This document shows positions 32,434-40,648 of a stretch of 64,000 nucleotides of DNA, piece by piece. The notes beneath the pieces are model-generated. The model made no database searches, was not told where the DNA came from, and worked only from the letters and a program-made list of their open reading frames with translations. The stretch lies in NCBI GenBank assembly GCA_034659015.1, contig JAYEGL010000001.1, positions 620,001 through 684,000 of the forward strand, written 5' to 3'. The first letter of the stretch is position 1. Each line of letters begins with the position of its first letter. This stretch comes from Maricaulis sp034659015 (GTDB lineage Bacteria > Pseudomonadota > Alphaproteobacteria > Caulobacterales > Maricaulaceae). A program made the translations under genes and the position numbers.

Positions 32434-34152
32434 TCAGTCCTCCATCATGTCGGCATTGGATGCGCCAGGCGGCACCAGCGGCCAGACGTTTTCGCGCGGG
32501 TCGATCAGCACATGGGCCAGGATCGGGCCGCGCGCGTTGAGCAAACGGTCGATTGCGCCGGGAACCTCGTCCCGGCTGTGGACCGTGAAGGCTTCGATGC
32601 CGAAGGCGTGCGCCACCTCGGCAAAGTCCGGATTGTCGTAGAGATCGATCTCGGAAAAATTCTGGTCGAAGAAGTATTCCTGCCACTGGCGCACCAGGCC
32701 CAGCGAGGCATTGTCCAGCAGCAGGATGCGGACCGGCACGCCGTAGCGGCGGGCCGTGGCCAGCTCCTGGATATTCATCATGATCGAGCCGTCGCCGGTG
32801 ATCGTGACGACCTTGGCGTCCGGGCGCTCCATCGCCGCGCCGATCCCGGCCGGCAGGCCATAGCCCATGGCGCCCAGGCCGGCCGAGGTCAGATGCGCTT
32901 CCGGCCGCGAGAAACGGCAATGCTGGGCGACCCACATCTGGTGCTGGCCGACATCGCAGGCCGCAATGAAATCGTCGCCGGCCGCTTCGGACAAGTCCTT
33001 CAGCATGGCCGGCGCGAAGACGCCATTGCCCGGCGCATCATAGCGGAAGGCGTGGCGGTCCTTGCGCTCCCGGCAGGCCTGGCGCCAGGCGTCAATATCC
33101 AGATAGCCCGGATCCATCCGGTCCAGTGCATCAGCGATATCGCCGGCGATGGCGGCATCGGCGGCGCGCAGCTTGCCGATCTCGGCGATGTCCGCGTCCA
33201 TGTGGATGATGCGGGCCCCCTTGGCGAAACTGTCCAGACGGCCGGTGGCGCGATCGTCGAAACGGGCGCCGCAGCACATCAGCAGATCGCACTCGTCGAC
33301 CGCGACATTGGCGGCGCGTCCGCCATGCATGCCCAGCATGCCCAGGAAGTTCTCCGCATCGGGGTGGGCGCAGCCCAGACCCTTCAGCGTGGCGACGGCG
33401 GGGATGCCAGTGCGGTCCATGAAGGCACGCACGGCATCCACCGCGCCGCCCAGGGCAACGCCGCCGCCGATATACAGAACGGGGCGTTTCGATTGAGACA
33501 GCAGGGCCGTCGCCGCGGCCATATCGGCGTCACTGGCACGGGACGGCCCTGCTGCAGGCCGAGGCTCTGGGGGTAAGGTGGGGTACGCCTCGGCTTGAAG
33601 GACATCCTTCGGCAGATCGATCAGGACCGGGCCGGGACGGCCCTCCTCGGCGATCTGGAAGGCTTCGGCGATCATCTCCGGGATCCGCATCGGATCGCGG
33701 ATGATGATCGAGTGTTTCACGACCGGCATCGACATGCCGAACACGTCGACTTCCTGGAAGGCATCCGTGCCCATCAGGCCGGACGGGACCTGACCCGTCA
33801 GGATGATCATCGGCACGCTGTCCATGTAGGCATTGGCGATGCCGGTCAGCAGATTGGTCGCTCCGGGACCGGAGGTCGCCAGGCACACCCCGGCCTTGCC
33901 GGTGATCCGGGCCTGGGCGTCGGCGGCAAAGGCGGCGGCCTGTTCGTGGCGCACCAGGACGTGCTGCAGGCTCGAGCCGGTCAGGGCATCGTAGACCGGC
34001 ATGATCGCCCCGCCCGGATAGCCGAATACCCGGTCGACGCCCAGGGCTTCCAGCGTGCGCACGACAGCGTGCGCCCCGGTCTGCTTGGCGGTCTTGGGAG
34101 CCTGCGCTTCGGTCGCGTCGGCCAGGCTGTCATTGGCGGGCAGGGCGGTCAT
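32434..34152 (-). CDS. ilvB: Acetolactate synthase large (catalytic) subunit
   Basis: 572 aa thiamine-diphosphate enzyme that condenses pyruvate with pyruvate or 2-oxobutyrate in the first common step of valine and isoleucine synthesis. The catalytic glutamate is in VRHEQAAAFAADAQAR. The FAD-interacting central domain contains GMLGMHGGRAAN. The ThDP-binding segment is ITGDGSIMMNIQELATA. The start at 34152 lies 21 bp after the ilvC stop. The gene precedes the short ACT subunit, as in ilvGM-type pairs. Confidence 0.96.
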   Translation of the reverse strand: MTALPANDSLADATEAQAPKTAKQTGAHAVVRTLEALGVDRVFGYPGGAIMPVYDALTGSSLQHVLVRHEQAAAFAADAQARITGKAGVCLATSGPGATNLLTGIANAYMDSVPMIILTGQVPSGLMGTDAFQEVDVFGMSMPVVKHSIIIRDPMRIPEMIAEAFQIAEEGRPGPVLIDLPKDVLQAEAYPTLPPEPRPAAGPSRASDADMAAATALLSQSKRPVLYIGGGVALGGAVDAVRAFMDRTGIPAVATLKGLGCAHPDAENFLGMLGMHGGRAANVAVDECDLLMCCGARFDDRATGRLDSFAKGARIIHMDADIAEIGKLRAADAAIAGDIADALDRMDPGYLDIDAWRQACRERKDRHAFRYDAPGNGVFAPAMLKDLSEAAGDDFIAACDVGQHQMWVAQHCRFSRPEAHLTSAGLGAMGYGLPAGIGAAMERPDAKVVTITGDGSIMMNIQELATARRYGVPVRILLLDNASLGLVRQWQEYFFDQNFSEIDLYDNPDFAEVAHAFGIEAFTVHSRDEVPGAIDRLLNARGPILAHVLIDPRENVWPLVPPGASNADMMED

Positions 34153-34173
34153 GGTTCCGGAGCCTTCCTGGCT

Positions 34174-35202
34174 TTACTGGGTGTTCGCGCCGGGCTGCAG
34201 CCACGGCATGTCGGCGCGCAGTTCCGCACCGGTCTTCTCGATCGGGTGTTCCAGGTCCTTGCGCAGCAGGGCCTGGTATTGCGGCTTGCCGGCCTGGTTC
34301 TCGGTGATCCAGTCGCGGGCGAAGGTGCCGTCCTGGATGTCCTTGAGCACCTCGCGCATGCGGGCCCTGGTCTCGTCATTGATGACGCGCGGACCGGAGC
34401 GCAGATCGCCGTAGATGGCGGTTTCGGAGATGAATTCGTGCATCTTCGCCATGCCGCCCTCGTAGAGCAGGTCGACGATCAGCTTGAGCTCGTGCAGGCA
34501 TTCGAAATAGGCCACTTCCGGCTGGTAGCCGGCCTCGACCAGGGTCTCGTAGCCGGCCATCACCAGCTCGGTCGTGCCGCCGCACAGCACGGCCTGCTCG
34601 CCGAACAGGTCGGTCTCGGTCTCTTCCGCGAAGGTCGTCTCGATGACGCCGGCCGTCGCACCGCCGATACAGGCCGTGTAGGCCAGCGCGCGTTCGCGCG
34701 CCTTGCCGGTGGCGTCCTGGTTGACCGCGAACAGGCAGGGCACACCGCGGCCGATCTCGTATTCACGGCGGACCAGATCGCCCGGCCCCTTCGGTGCGAC
34801 CAGGATGATGTCGGTATCGGCATCCGGCTGGACGCGGCCGAAATGCACCGAGAAACCGTGTGCGAACAGAACCGCATCGCCCTTGTCCAGATTGGGCGCC
34901 ACCATGTCGCGATAGACCGCTTCATGGCTCATGTCGGGCGTCAGGATCGCAATCACGTGCGCGGCCTTGGTGGCCTCTTCCGGCGTGGCCGTCTTCAGCC
35001 CGTCGGCCTTGGCCTTCCTTTCGCCGGCCCCGCCCGGACGGACGCCGACGATCACGTCGCAACCCGAATCCTTCATGTTCATGGCGTGGGCGCGGCCCTG
35101 GCTGCCATAGCCGATGACCGCAATCGGTTTCGATTTGAAGTCGGTCGTATCGACTTCGAAGGCGGCGCGCCGGGAAGTCTTGTTGGAAGCGGACGCGGTC
35201 AT
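34174..35202 (-). CDS. ilvC: Ketol-acid reductoisomerase IlvC (class I)
   Basis: 342 aa, the class I (short) form. The Rossmann segment IAVIGYGSQGRAHAMNM is followed by VGVRPG with the arginine expected for NADPH preference. Metal-binding motifs include the Asp/Glu-rich FAEETETDLFGEQAVLCGG and YFECLHELKLIVDLLYEGG. It isomerises and reduces acetolactate or acetohydroxybutyrate. Its ATG overlaps the ilvD stop (35199-35202). The N-terminus carries about 12 extra residues relative to minimal homologues. Confidence 0.97.
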   Translation of the reverse strand: MTASASNKTSRRAAFEVDTTDFKSKPIAVIGYGSQGRAHAMNMKDSGCDVIVGVRPGGAGERKAKADGLKTATPEEATKAAHVIAILTPDMSHEAVYRDMVAPNLDKGDAVLFAHGFSVHFGRVQPDADTDIILVAPKGPGDLVRREYEIGRGVPCLFAVNQDATGKARERALAYTACIGGATAGVIETTFAEETETDLFGEQAVLCGGTTELVMAGYETLVEAGYQPEVAYFECLHELKLIVDLLYEGGMAKMHEFISETAIYGDLRSGPRVINDETRARMREVLKDIQDGTFARDWITENQAGKPQYQALLRKDLEHPIEKTGAELRADMPWLQPGANTQ

Positions 35203-36932
35203 GCGTTGATCTCCTGCTTGGATGTATCTGTGTCAGTGGATGAGGCGGCGGCCGCAGCGTCGCTGCCGGCCGGGATGGTGACGGCGCCGCGCGAGGCCGA
35301 TGAGACCAGCGCGGCGTATTTGGCGAACACGCCGCCGACGGATTTCGGCTCGGGGCGCACCCAGTCTTTGCGCCGGGCCGACAGGTCGGCCTCGACATCG
35401 ATCTTGCGGGCGCCGACATCGATGCGGACGATGTCGCCGTTCTCGATCAGGCCGATCGGACCGCCGGCGGCGGCTTCCGGGCTGACATGGCCGATCACGA
35501 AACCCTTGGAGGCGCCGGAAAAACGGCCATCCGTGATCAGGGCGACGTCTTCGGACAGACCCTGGCCGACCAGGGCCGCGGTGACACCCAGCATTTCGCG
35601 CATGCCGGGGCCGCCCTTGGGGCCTTCATTGCGGATGATGACGATGTCGCCCGCCTTGATGCGGTTGTTCTCGATTTCCGCCCAGGCGGCCTCCTCGCTC
35701 TCGAAAACCCGGGCCGGGCCTTCCATGGCGGTGCGCGAGTGACCGGAGGTTTTCAGCACTGCGCCTTCCGGTGCCAGGTCGCCGTAGAGGATGCGGAAAC
35801 CGCCATCGGGCTTCACCGGGTCGGCCACCGTCTTGATGACGCGCTGGTTCCTGGACTCGACGGCCTCGGCAGCTTCCTCGTGCAGGCTGCGGCCAGTCAC
35901 TGTCGGCGTGTCGGCCAGCAGGCCGGCCTCGACCAGGCGCTGGGCGAACAGGCGCGTGCCGCCGGCCAGGAACATGTGGTGGGCCAGGAAGCGGCCGCCG
36001 GGCTTGAGGTCGGTGATCACCGGGGCGATGCCGGACACCTCGTCGAAAATGTCGATGGAGAAGGGCTCGCCTGCCTCCGCCGCGATGGCAGCCAGGTGCA
36101 GGATCGCATTGGTCGACCCTCCGCTGGCCGAGGCAGCGATCGCCGCGTTGCGGAGGGAAGCCGCGCTGACGAACTGCCTCGGCCGTGTTCCGGTTTTTGC
36201 CAGCTCCACGACCAGCCGGCCGCAGCGCGCTGCGGCTTCGGCCTTGTCGGGATGGGGGGCGGGGATGTCGTTCACACCCATCGGCGACAGGCCCATGACC
36301 GAGAGGATGGTGGCCATGGTGTTGGCGGTGAACTGGCCGCCGCAGGCGCCGGCGCCGGGACAGGCGGCCTTCTCGACGGACTTCAGACCCTCGTCGTCCA
36401 ACGTGCCGGCGGCGTGCGCACCGATGGCTTCGAACACGTCCTGGACGGACAGGTCCTTCTCGCCCAGGCGGCCGGGCATGATCGTGCCGCCGTAGAGGAT
36501 GCAGCCGGGCACGTCCATGCGCGCCAGCGCCATGGCGGCGGCGGGGATGGTCTTGTCGCAGCCGACCAGGATGACCACGCCGTCCAGGCAGTGGCCGCGC
36601 ACGGCCAGCTCGATCGAGTCGGCGATCGTCTCACGGGATATCAGCGAGGCGCGCATGCCTTCGGATCCCATCGAGATGCCGTCGGAGACGACGACCGTGT
36701 TGAAGTCGAACGGATGACCGCCGGCTTCGCGCACGGCTTCGCGCACCGGCTCGGCCAGATCGCCCAGATGCATGTTGCAGGGCGTCACCGTGGTCCAGGT
36801 GTTCACGACGCCGATCAGCGGCTTGTCGAAGTCGGCATCGTCCATGCCGGTGGCGCGCAGCATGGCGCGCGCGGCGGCGCGGGCCGGCCCCCTGGTGATC
36901 GCGTCAGACGTTTTTTTCGAACTCTGTGTCAT
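35199..36932 (-). CDS. ilvD: Dihydroxy-acid dehydratase IlvD
   Basis: 577 aa from ATG 36932, with GGAAAG upstream; a GTG at 36956 lies inside the leader hairpin and is rejected. It dehydrates dihydroxy acids to the 2-oxo acid precursors of Val, Ile and Leu. Iron-sulfur cysteines are visible in TVTPCNMHLGDL, LVGCDKTIPAAAM and GACGGQFTANTM. It is the first structural gene of the leftward operon, directly downstream of the leader peptide and attenuator hairpin. Confidence 0.96.
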   Translation of the reverse strand: MTQSSKKTSDAITRGPARAAARAMLRATGMDDADFDKPLIGVVNTWTTVTPCNMHLGDLAEPVREAVREAGGHPFDFNTVVVSDGISMGSEGMRASLISRETIADSIELAVRGHCLDGVVILVGCDKTIPAAAMALARMDVPGCILYGGTIMPGRLGEKDLSVQDVFEAIGAHAAGTLDDEGLKSVEKAACPGAGACGGQFTANTMATILSVMGLSPMGVNDIPAPHPDKAEAAARCGRLVVELAKTGTRPRQFVSAASLRNAAIAASASGGSTNAILHLAAIAAEAGEPFSIDIFDEVSGIAPVITDLKPGGRFLAHHMFLAGGTRLFAQRLVEAGLLADTPTVTGRSLHEEAAEAVESRNQRVIKTVADPVKPDGGFRILYGDLAPEGAVLKTSGHSRTAMEGPARVFESEEAAWAEIENNRIKAGDIVIIRNEGPKGGPGMREMLGVTAALVGQGLSEDVALITDGRFSGASKGFVIGHVSPEAAAGGPIGLIENGDIVRIDVGARKIDVEADLSARRKDWVRPEPKSVGGVFAKYAALVSSASRGAVTIPAGSDAAAAASSTDTDTSKQEINA

Positions 36933-36953
36933 CGAAGCTTTCCGTTCGACACA

Positions 36954-36998
36954 CACGAAAAACCCCGCTCCGGATGTCCGGGAGCGGGGTTTTTCGTG
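36954..36998 (-). terminator. Attenuator: rho-independent terminator in the ilv-leu leader
   Basis: A perfect 18-bp inverted repeat (36954-36971 with 36981-36998, 9-nt loop) has a GC-rich core and, on the minus strand, ends in GGGGTTTTTCG. It lies 20 nt after the leader-peptide stop and about 20 nt before the ilvD ATG, the position expected of a transcription attenuator. Because the arms are symmetrical (A-run and T-run), it could also act on rightward transcripts. Confidence 0.85.
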
Positions 36999-37018
36999 TC
37001 TGCCTTTGGTCTGGTTAC

Positions 37019-37162
37019 CTAGTTGGCAGGCGCGTACGCCACTCCCGTTATGGAGGGAATAATAAGTACGAGTACGAGAAGAAGGAGGCCGAGCGACAGC
37101 ACCCGCTCGCCCTGACGGGCAGCGGCCGGAAGAACCGGCTGGGTGATCGCGTTCATCGGCAT
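37019..37162 (-). CDS. ilvL: ilv-leu operon leader peptide (attenuation control)
   Basis: Short open frame of 47 codons from ATG 37162 (or 45 from ATG 37156) ending in TAG at 37021-37019. The peptide contains SLGLLLLVLVLIIPSITG: ten consecutive branched-chain codons, Leu4-Val-Leu-Val-Leu-Ile2, at 37087-37058. The codons used are CTC, CTT, GTA and ATT, several uncommon in this GC-rich genome, which would sharpen stalling when charged tRNA is scarce. A terminator hairpin follows 20 nt later, then ilvD. This is the classical layout of ribosome-mediated attenuation. The Shine-Dalgarno is weak, and the start choice is uncertain. Confidence 0.85.
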   Translation of the reverse strand: MPMNAITQPVLPAAARQGERVLSLGLLLLVLVLIIPSITGVAYAPAN

Positions 37163-37354
37163 GTCAGGGGTATCCCCGTTTCCTATTGCGCTGCAGCGTG
37201 ACCGCACTCAATTGCGATTGCAACCCCCTAATTGGAAAATTTCTGCACATGCGCACGAAGCGTGGACGAATACGGCAATAAACGACCTGTGGACCCCGTT
37301 CTGCGAAACAGAATTCCAACGCTTCAAAACGCGCGTTTCGGGTTAGAATGGCGC

Positions 37355-37726
37355 ATGATGTTTCGACTGGTGTGGCTTGGCTTCGGAGTTGTGTGCGTGG
37401 GACTGGCCTTTGCCGGGGCCGCCTTGCCCCTGTTGCCGACCACGCCCTTCCTGCTCCTGGCGGTCTTCGCCTTCGCGCGCAGCTCCAACCGCATGCATGA
37501 CTGGCTGGTCTCCCACCGGCAGTTCGGACCCGTGATCCGGAACTGGCGCGAGCATGGCAGTATCGACCGGCGCACGAAAATCGTGTCGGTTGCGGCGATG
37601 GCCGCAGCGCTCGTGCTGAGCTGGGCGCTGGATGTCCGCCCTTCGGTGATCGCCGTGCAGGCGCTGGTCCTGGCCGCCTCGGCCACTTTCATCCTGACGC
37701 GCCCGGACGGCCCCCGCCGGCCGTAA
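37355..37726 (+). CDS. DUF454 (YbaN-like) inner-membrane protein
   Basis: 123 aa from ATG 37355 (ATG 37358 is equally possible). Two or three hydrophobic segments are present, with the family signature LPLLPTTPFLLLAVFAFARSS and HDWLVSHRQFGPVIRNWREHGSI. DUF454 proteins are small membrane proteins without an established biochemical role. The frame is open back to 37232, but that part is charged, lacks family similarity and overlaps the likely promoter region of the divergent ilv leader. No operon partner. Confidence 0.88.
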   Translation: MMFRLVWLGFGVVCVGLAFAGAALPLLPTTPFLLLAVFAFARSSNRMHDWLVSHRQFGPVIRNWREHGSIDRRTKIVSVAAMAAALVLSWALDVRPSVIAVQALVLAASATFILTRPDGPRRP

Positions 37727-38311
37727 TCCATCTGCTTCGACATGATGGCGTGTTCAGCTTGCACGATATGCGGGCACAGTGTCTCAATTCCGGGCAATGC
37801 GCACGCAGTGGCAAAATTTTGCCGGAATCCCGTTGACCGGCCTTTCCGCACACGCAGCAAATTTCAGCGCGGCATCCGATCATGTCGCGACTCTGTGGAT
37901 TGAACTGCTGGCGGCTTCGGCCGCCAGCTCTTTTCCCCAGACTCGAATAATATTGCGTACCAAGACGAAAATTCCGGCATTATAGGAAAATAATCCGGAT
38001 TTACGACAATCGAAGAAATATGTTGCGGTGCAGCATGGTCTGTCATAGGGTTGTCAAATCACGAGCTGCGACAACGCAGCCGCAACACAGAGCGCCTTGA
38101 TGGGATCCGTCGCTGCCGCAGGTAGCGTGGATCAGCCTTGTCCGGCGGGACGAATATCCCGTCCTTGCGCGCAAATTCCGTGCACAGGTCCGATCCAGAT
38201 CGACGACAAGCGGACTGTCCGCTGAAGGACGGTTCACCGCCTTGCGTCCGGCTGTGCGACGGCCGGCCGTCCGGCGGATTGAGGGATGGTTGCCAGAGCG
38301 GGGGGATCCCA
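37727..38311. other. 585-bp intergenic region upstream of amtB
   Basis: No credible gene on either strand. The left part is noticeably more AT-rich than the flanks. It contains a perfect 14-bp palindrome GGCAAAATTTTGCC at 37810-37823, the terminator hairpin at 37907-37934, and the motif TGTTGCGGTGCAGC at 38021-38034 that recurs upstream of gltD. A GGGACG...CCCGTCC-like hairpin lies near 38140-38165. The amtB promoter is presumably here, but I could not assign a convincing sigma54 or sigma70 element. Confidence 0.6.
37907..37934 (+). terminator. Putative rho-independent terminator downstream of the DUF454 gene
   Basis: GCTGGCGGC (37907-37915), tetraloop TTCG, and the exact complement GCCGCCAGC (37920-37928), followed by TCTTTT. 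Strong 9-bp stem with a stable UUCG loop and a modest T-run, about 180 bp after the DUF454 stop. Confidence 0.65.
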
Positions 38312-39664
38312 ATGATTGGCACGACAAACACGCGGAAGACACTTCTTGGCGGAGCGCTTGCGGCGCTGGCCGCCGGCGCCTTGTTCGCCGGCCCGGCCCA
38401 GGCCCAGGTCTCCGAAGAAACCGCATTCGTATTCAACACACTTCTGTTTCTGATCGGCGGCTTCCTTGTGATGCTGATGGCGGCCGGTTTCGCGATGCTG
38501 GAGGTCGGCTTCGTGCGCACCAAGCACGCCGCCGCGATCTGCCTGAAGAATATCGCGCTCTATTCGATCGCCGGCCTGATGTTCTACCTGGTCGGCTACC
38601 AGGTCATGTATGGCGGCCAGACGCCCTGGTTCGGCATGCCCGCGATCTGGGGTCCGTCCGAAATCGCCAGCGACGCCGAGATTGCGCTGGACACCGGCTA
38701 TGCCGCCGCGTCCGACTGGTTCTTCCAGATGGTCTTCGTGGCGACCGCGGCCTCGATCGTGTCCGGCACGATTGCCGAACGCGTCAAGCTCGGCCCCTTC
38801 TTCATCTTCGTGGTCGTCCTGACCGGCTTCATCTATCCCATCCAGGGCTCCTGGGAATGGGGCGCGGGATGGCTGGACAGCGAGTTCGGCTTCTCCGACT
38901 TTGCCGGATCCACCCTGGTCCACTCGACCGGCGGCTGGGCCGCCCTGGCGGGCGCAATCCTCCTGGGGGCCCGGACCGGCCGCTTCGGCCCGAACGCCAC
39001 GCCGATGGTGCCGTCCTCGCTGCCGCTCGCCACGCTGGGGACCTTCATCCTCTGGTTCGGCTGGTTCGGCTTCAACGGCGCCTCCCAGCTCGCCATGGGT
39101 TCGGCCGCCGACGCCGTCGCGATCTCCCAGATCTTCGCCAATACCAACATGGCCGCAGCCGCAGGCGTGGTGACGGCCTACGTGCTCTCGCTGCTCATCG
39201 GCGGCGGCAAGGCCAATCTGGCCTACTGCCTCAACGGTGCCCTGGCCGGCCTGGTCTCGATCACGGCCGAGCCGCTGACGCCGACGATCATGCAGGCCAT
39301 CGGCATCGGCGCCGTGGGGGCGGTGATCGCGACCTTCGGTGCGAAATTCCTGGAAGCGGTGCGGATCGACGACGTCGTCGGCGCCATTCCGGTCCACCTG
39401 TTCGCCGGCATCTGGGGCACGATGGCCGTGCCGCTGACGAATTCCGACGCCTCCTTCTTCGGCCAGGCGGTCGGGGTCGGTGCGATCGGCGCCTTCGTCT
39501 TCGTCGCCAGCTTCGTGGTCTGGCTGATCCTGAAAATCACGGTGGGCATTCGCCTGTCGCCGGACGCCGAGAATGTCGGGGGCGACCTGTCCGAACTCGG
39601 GCATCCGGCGGGCTCGATCTTCGCCGCGATCGACCCGGGAAAGCCGTCGGCCCCGGCGGAATAG
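38312..39664 (+). CDS. amtB: Ammonium transporter AmtB
   Basis: 450 aa from ATG 38312 with GGGGGAT upstream. An N-terminal signal sequence (GPAQAQ near residue 30) precedes 11 predicted membrane helices, as in the Amt/Rh trimeric channels. The pore histidines are recognisable in STLVHSTGGWAAL and IPVHLFAGIWGTM; FMLMAAGFAMLEVGFVR-type helix 1 is diagnostic (seen as VMLMAAGFAMLEVGF). It takes up ammonium, feeding the glutamate synthase encoded at 46.9-52.9 kb. No glnK/glnB PII gene lies next to it, which is unusual; an outer-membrane protein gene of the family that often accompanies it follows 234 bp downstream. Confidence 0.96.
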   Translation: MIGTTNTRKTLLGGALAALAAGALFAGPAQAQVSEETAFVFNTLLFLIGGFLVMLMAAGFAMLEVGFVRTKHAAAICLKNIALYSIAGLMFYLVGYQVMYGGQTPWFGMPAIWGPSEIASDAEIALDTGYAAASDWFFQMVFVATAASIVSGTIAERVKLGPFFIFVVVLTGFIYPIQGSWEWGAGWLDSEFGFSDFAGSTLVHSTGGWAALAGAILLGARTGRFGPNATPMVPSSLPLATLGTFILWFGWFGFNGASQLAMGSAADAVAISQIFANTNMAAAAGVVTAYVLSLLIGGGKANLAYCLNGALAGLVSITAEPLTPTIMQAIGIGAVGAVIATFGAKFLEAVRIDDVVGAIPVHLFAGIWGTMAVPLTNSDASFFGQAVGVGAIGAFVFVASFVVWLILKITVGIRLSPDAENVGGDLSELGHPAGSIFAAIDPGKPSAPAE

Positions 39665-39898
39665 CGGGGATCCCGGCCGGAGAGGCTGCCCAGGCGGCAG
39701 CCGAACCGGCCGGTGTGCCCGGGGCCGCCAAGCCGAAACCCCACAACACCGACCCCGGCAGGGCATTCCGGTCCAGACCCGGCCCCCCTCCGGAACTCAA
39801 ACCCGCGCCGGTCCGGCTGCGCGCAACAGGAAAGCTGCGCTCACGTCCCACCGGCCAAAGCCGGCGCAAGGCAACGCCACCTAACGAGGAGTAACGTC

Positions 39899-40564
39899 AT
39901 GAAAGCCAAGTTTCTCACTGCCGCCCTGGTCATCGGTGCCCTGACGGGCCCGGTCGCCGCCCAGACCGTCGAGGGCAATGTCGCCCTGACCACCAACTAC
40001 GTCTTCCGCGGGATTTCCCAGACCGGTGACGGGCCGGCCGTGTCCGGCGGCTTCGACGTGGCCTCGGAGACCGGTCTTTATGCCGGTGTCTGGGGTTCGA
40101 GCGTCGACTTCTCCGACGACACCACGATGGAGCTCGACCTCTATGCCGGCTGGGGTTGGGAAGCCGGCGGCTTCGGCTTCGATGTCGGCGCGATCTACTA
40201 TCTCTATCCCGACAGCCCGGACGGGCAGAACTTCGCCGAGATCTATGGCGGTGTCAGCCATGCGCTCGGCCCGTTCGAATGGGATGCGAGCCTGGCCTAT
40301 TCGCCTGAATTCTACGGCGAGATCGGCCCGGGCTGGTACGGTTCCACCGGCCTGGCCCTGCCGCTCAACGACAATGTCTCGGTCGATGCCCGCATCGGCG
40401 TGAGCAAGTTCGACGACCTGTCCTCGGCCGATTACGAGGACTACCAGCTCGGCATTTCCGGCACGGTGTTCGAGAATGTCGGCTGGGACATCCGCTATTT
40501 CAGCGCCTCCGATGGCGGGGATGACGGCGTGTTCGCCACCATCTCCCAGTCCTTCGGCGGCTGA
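39899..40564 (+). CDS. TIGR02001-family outer-membrane beta-barrel protein
   Basis: 221 aa from ATG 39899, preceded by CGAGGAG. Signal peptide to about residue 21 (GPVAAQ), then VEGNVALTTNYVFRGISQTGDGPAVSGGFD, the characteristic start of the gcw_chp/TIGR02001 family. Alternating amphipathic strands continue to a C-terminal phenylalanine-containing strand (ATISQSFGG), as expected for a beta-barrel. The family often sits beside amtB/glnK and may be a nitrogen-regulated outer-membrane channel; that role is inferred from context. Confidence 0.88.
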   Translation: MKAKFLTAALVIGALTGPVAAQTVEGNVALTTNYVFRGISQTGDGPAVSGGFDVASETGLYAGVWGSSVDFSDDTTMELDLYAGWGWEAGGFGFDVGAIYYLYPDSPDGQNFAEIYGGVSHALGPFEWDASLAYSPEFYGEIGPGWYGSTGLALPLNDNVSVDARIGVSKFDDLSSADYEDYQLGISGTVFENVGWDIRYFSASDGGDDGVFATISQSFGG

Positions 40565-40609
40565 CGCGAACGCGCGGCCCCCGCGGCGCAGACATGCGTC
40601 GTGCACGCG

Positions 40610-40637
40610 GCGGGCCCGGCCGGAAGGCCGGGCCCGC
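40610..40637. terminator. Strong hairpin between convergent genes (putative terminator)
   Basis: GCGGGCCCGGCC (40610-40621), loop GGAA, exact complement GGCCGGGCCCGC (40626-40637). A 12-bp perfect stem lies between the rightward outer-membrane gene and the leftward lipoprotein gene. The T-run is minimal, so termination on both strands is likely but inferred. Confidence 0.65.
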
Positions 40638-40648
40638 TTGCGCGTATG

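Noticed and set aside
37810..37823. GGCAAAATTTTGCC as a sigma54 promoter for amtB
   Set aside because: The GG and GC dinucleotides are 9 nt apart rather than the required 10, and flanking bases do not match TGGCAC-N5-TTGC. It is kept only as a palindrome.
38234..39766. A 510-codon leftward open frame opposite amtB
   Set aside because: Shadow of a clear 11-helix transporter; its translation has no hydrophobic pattern or motif.
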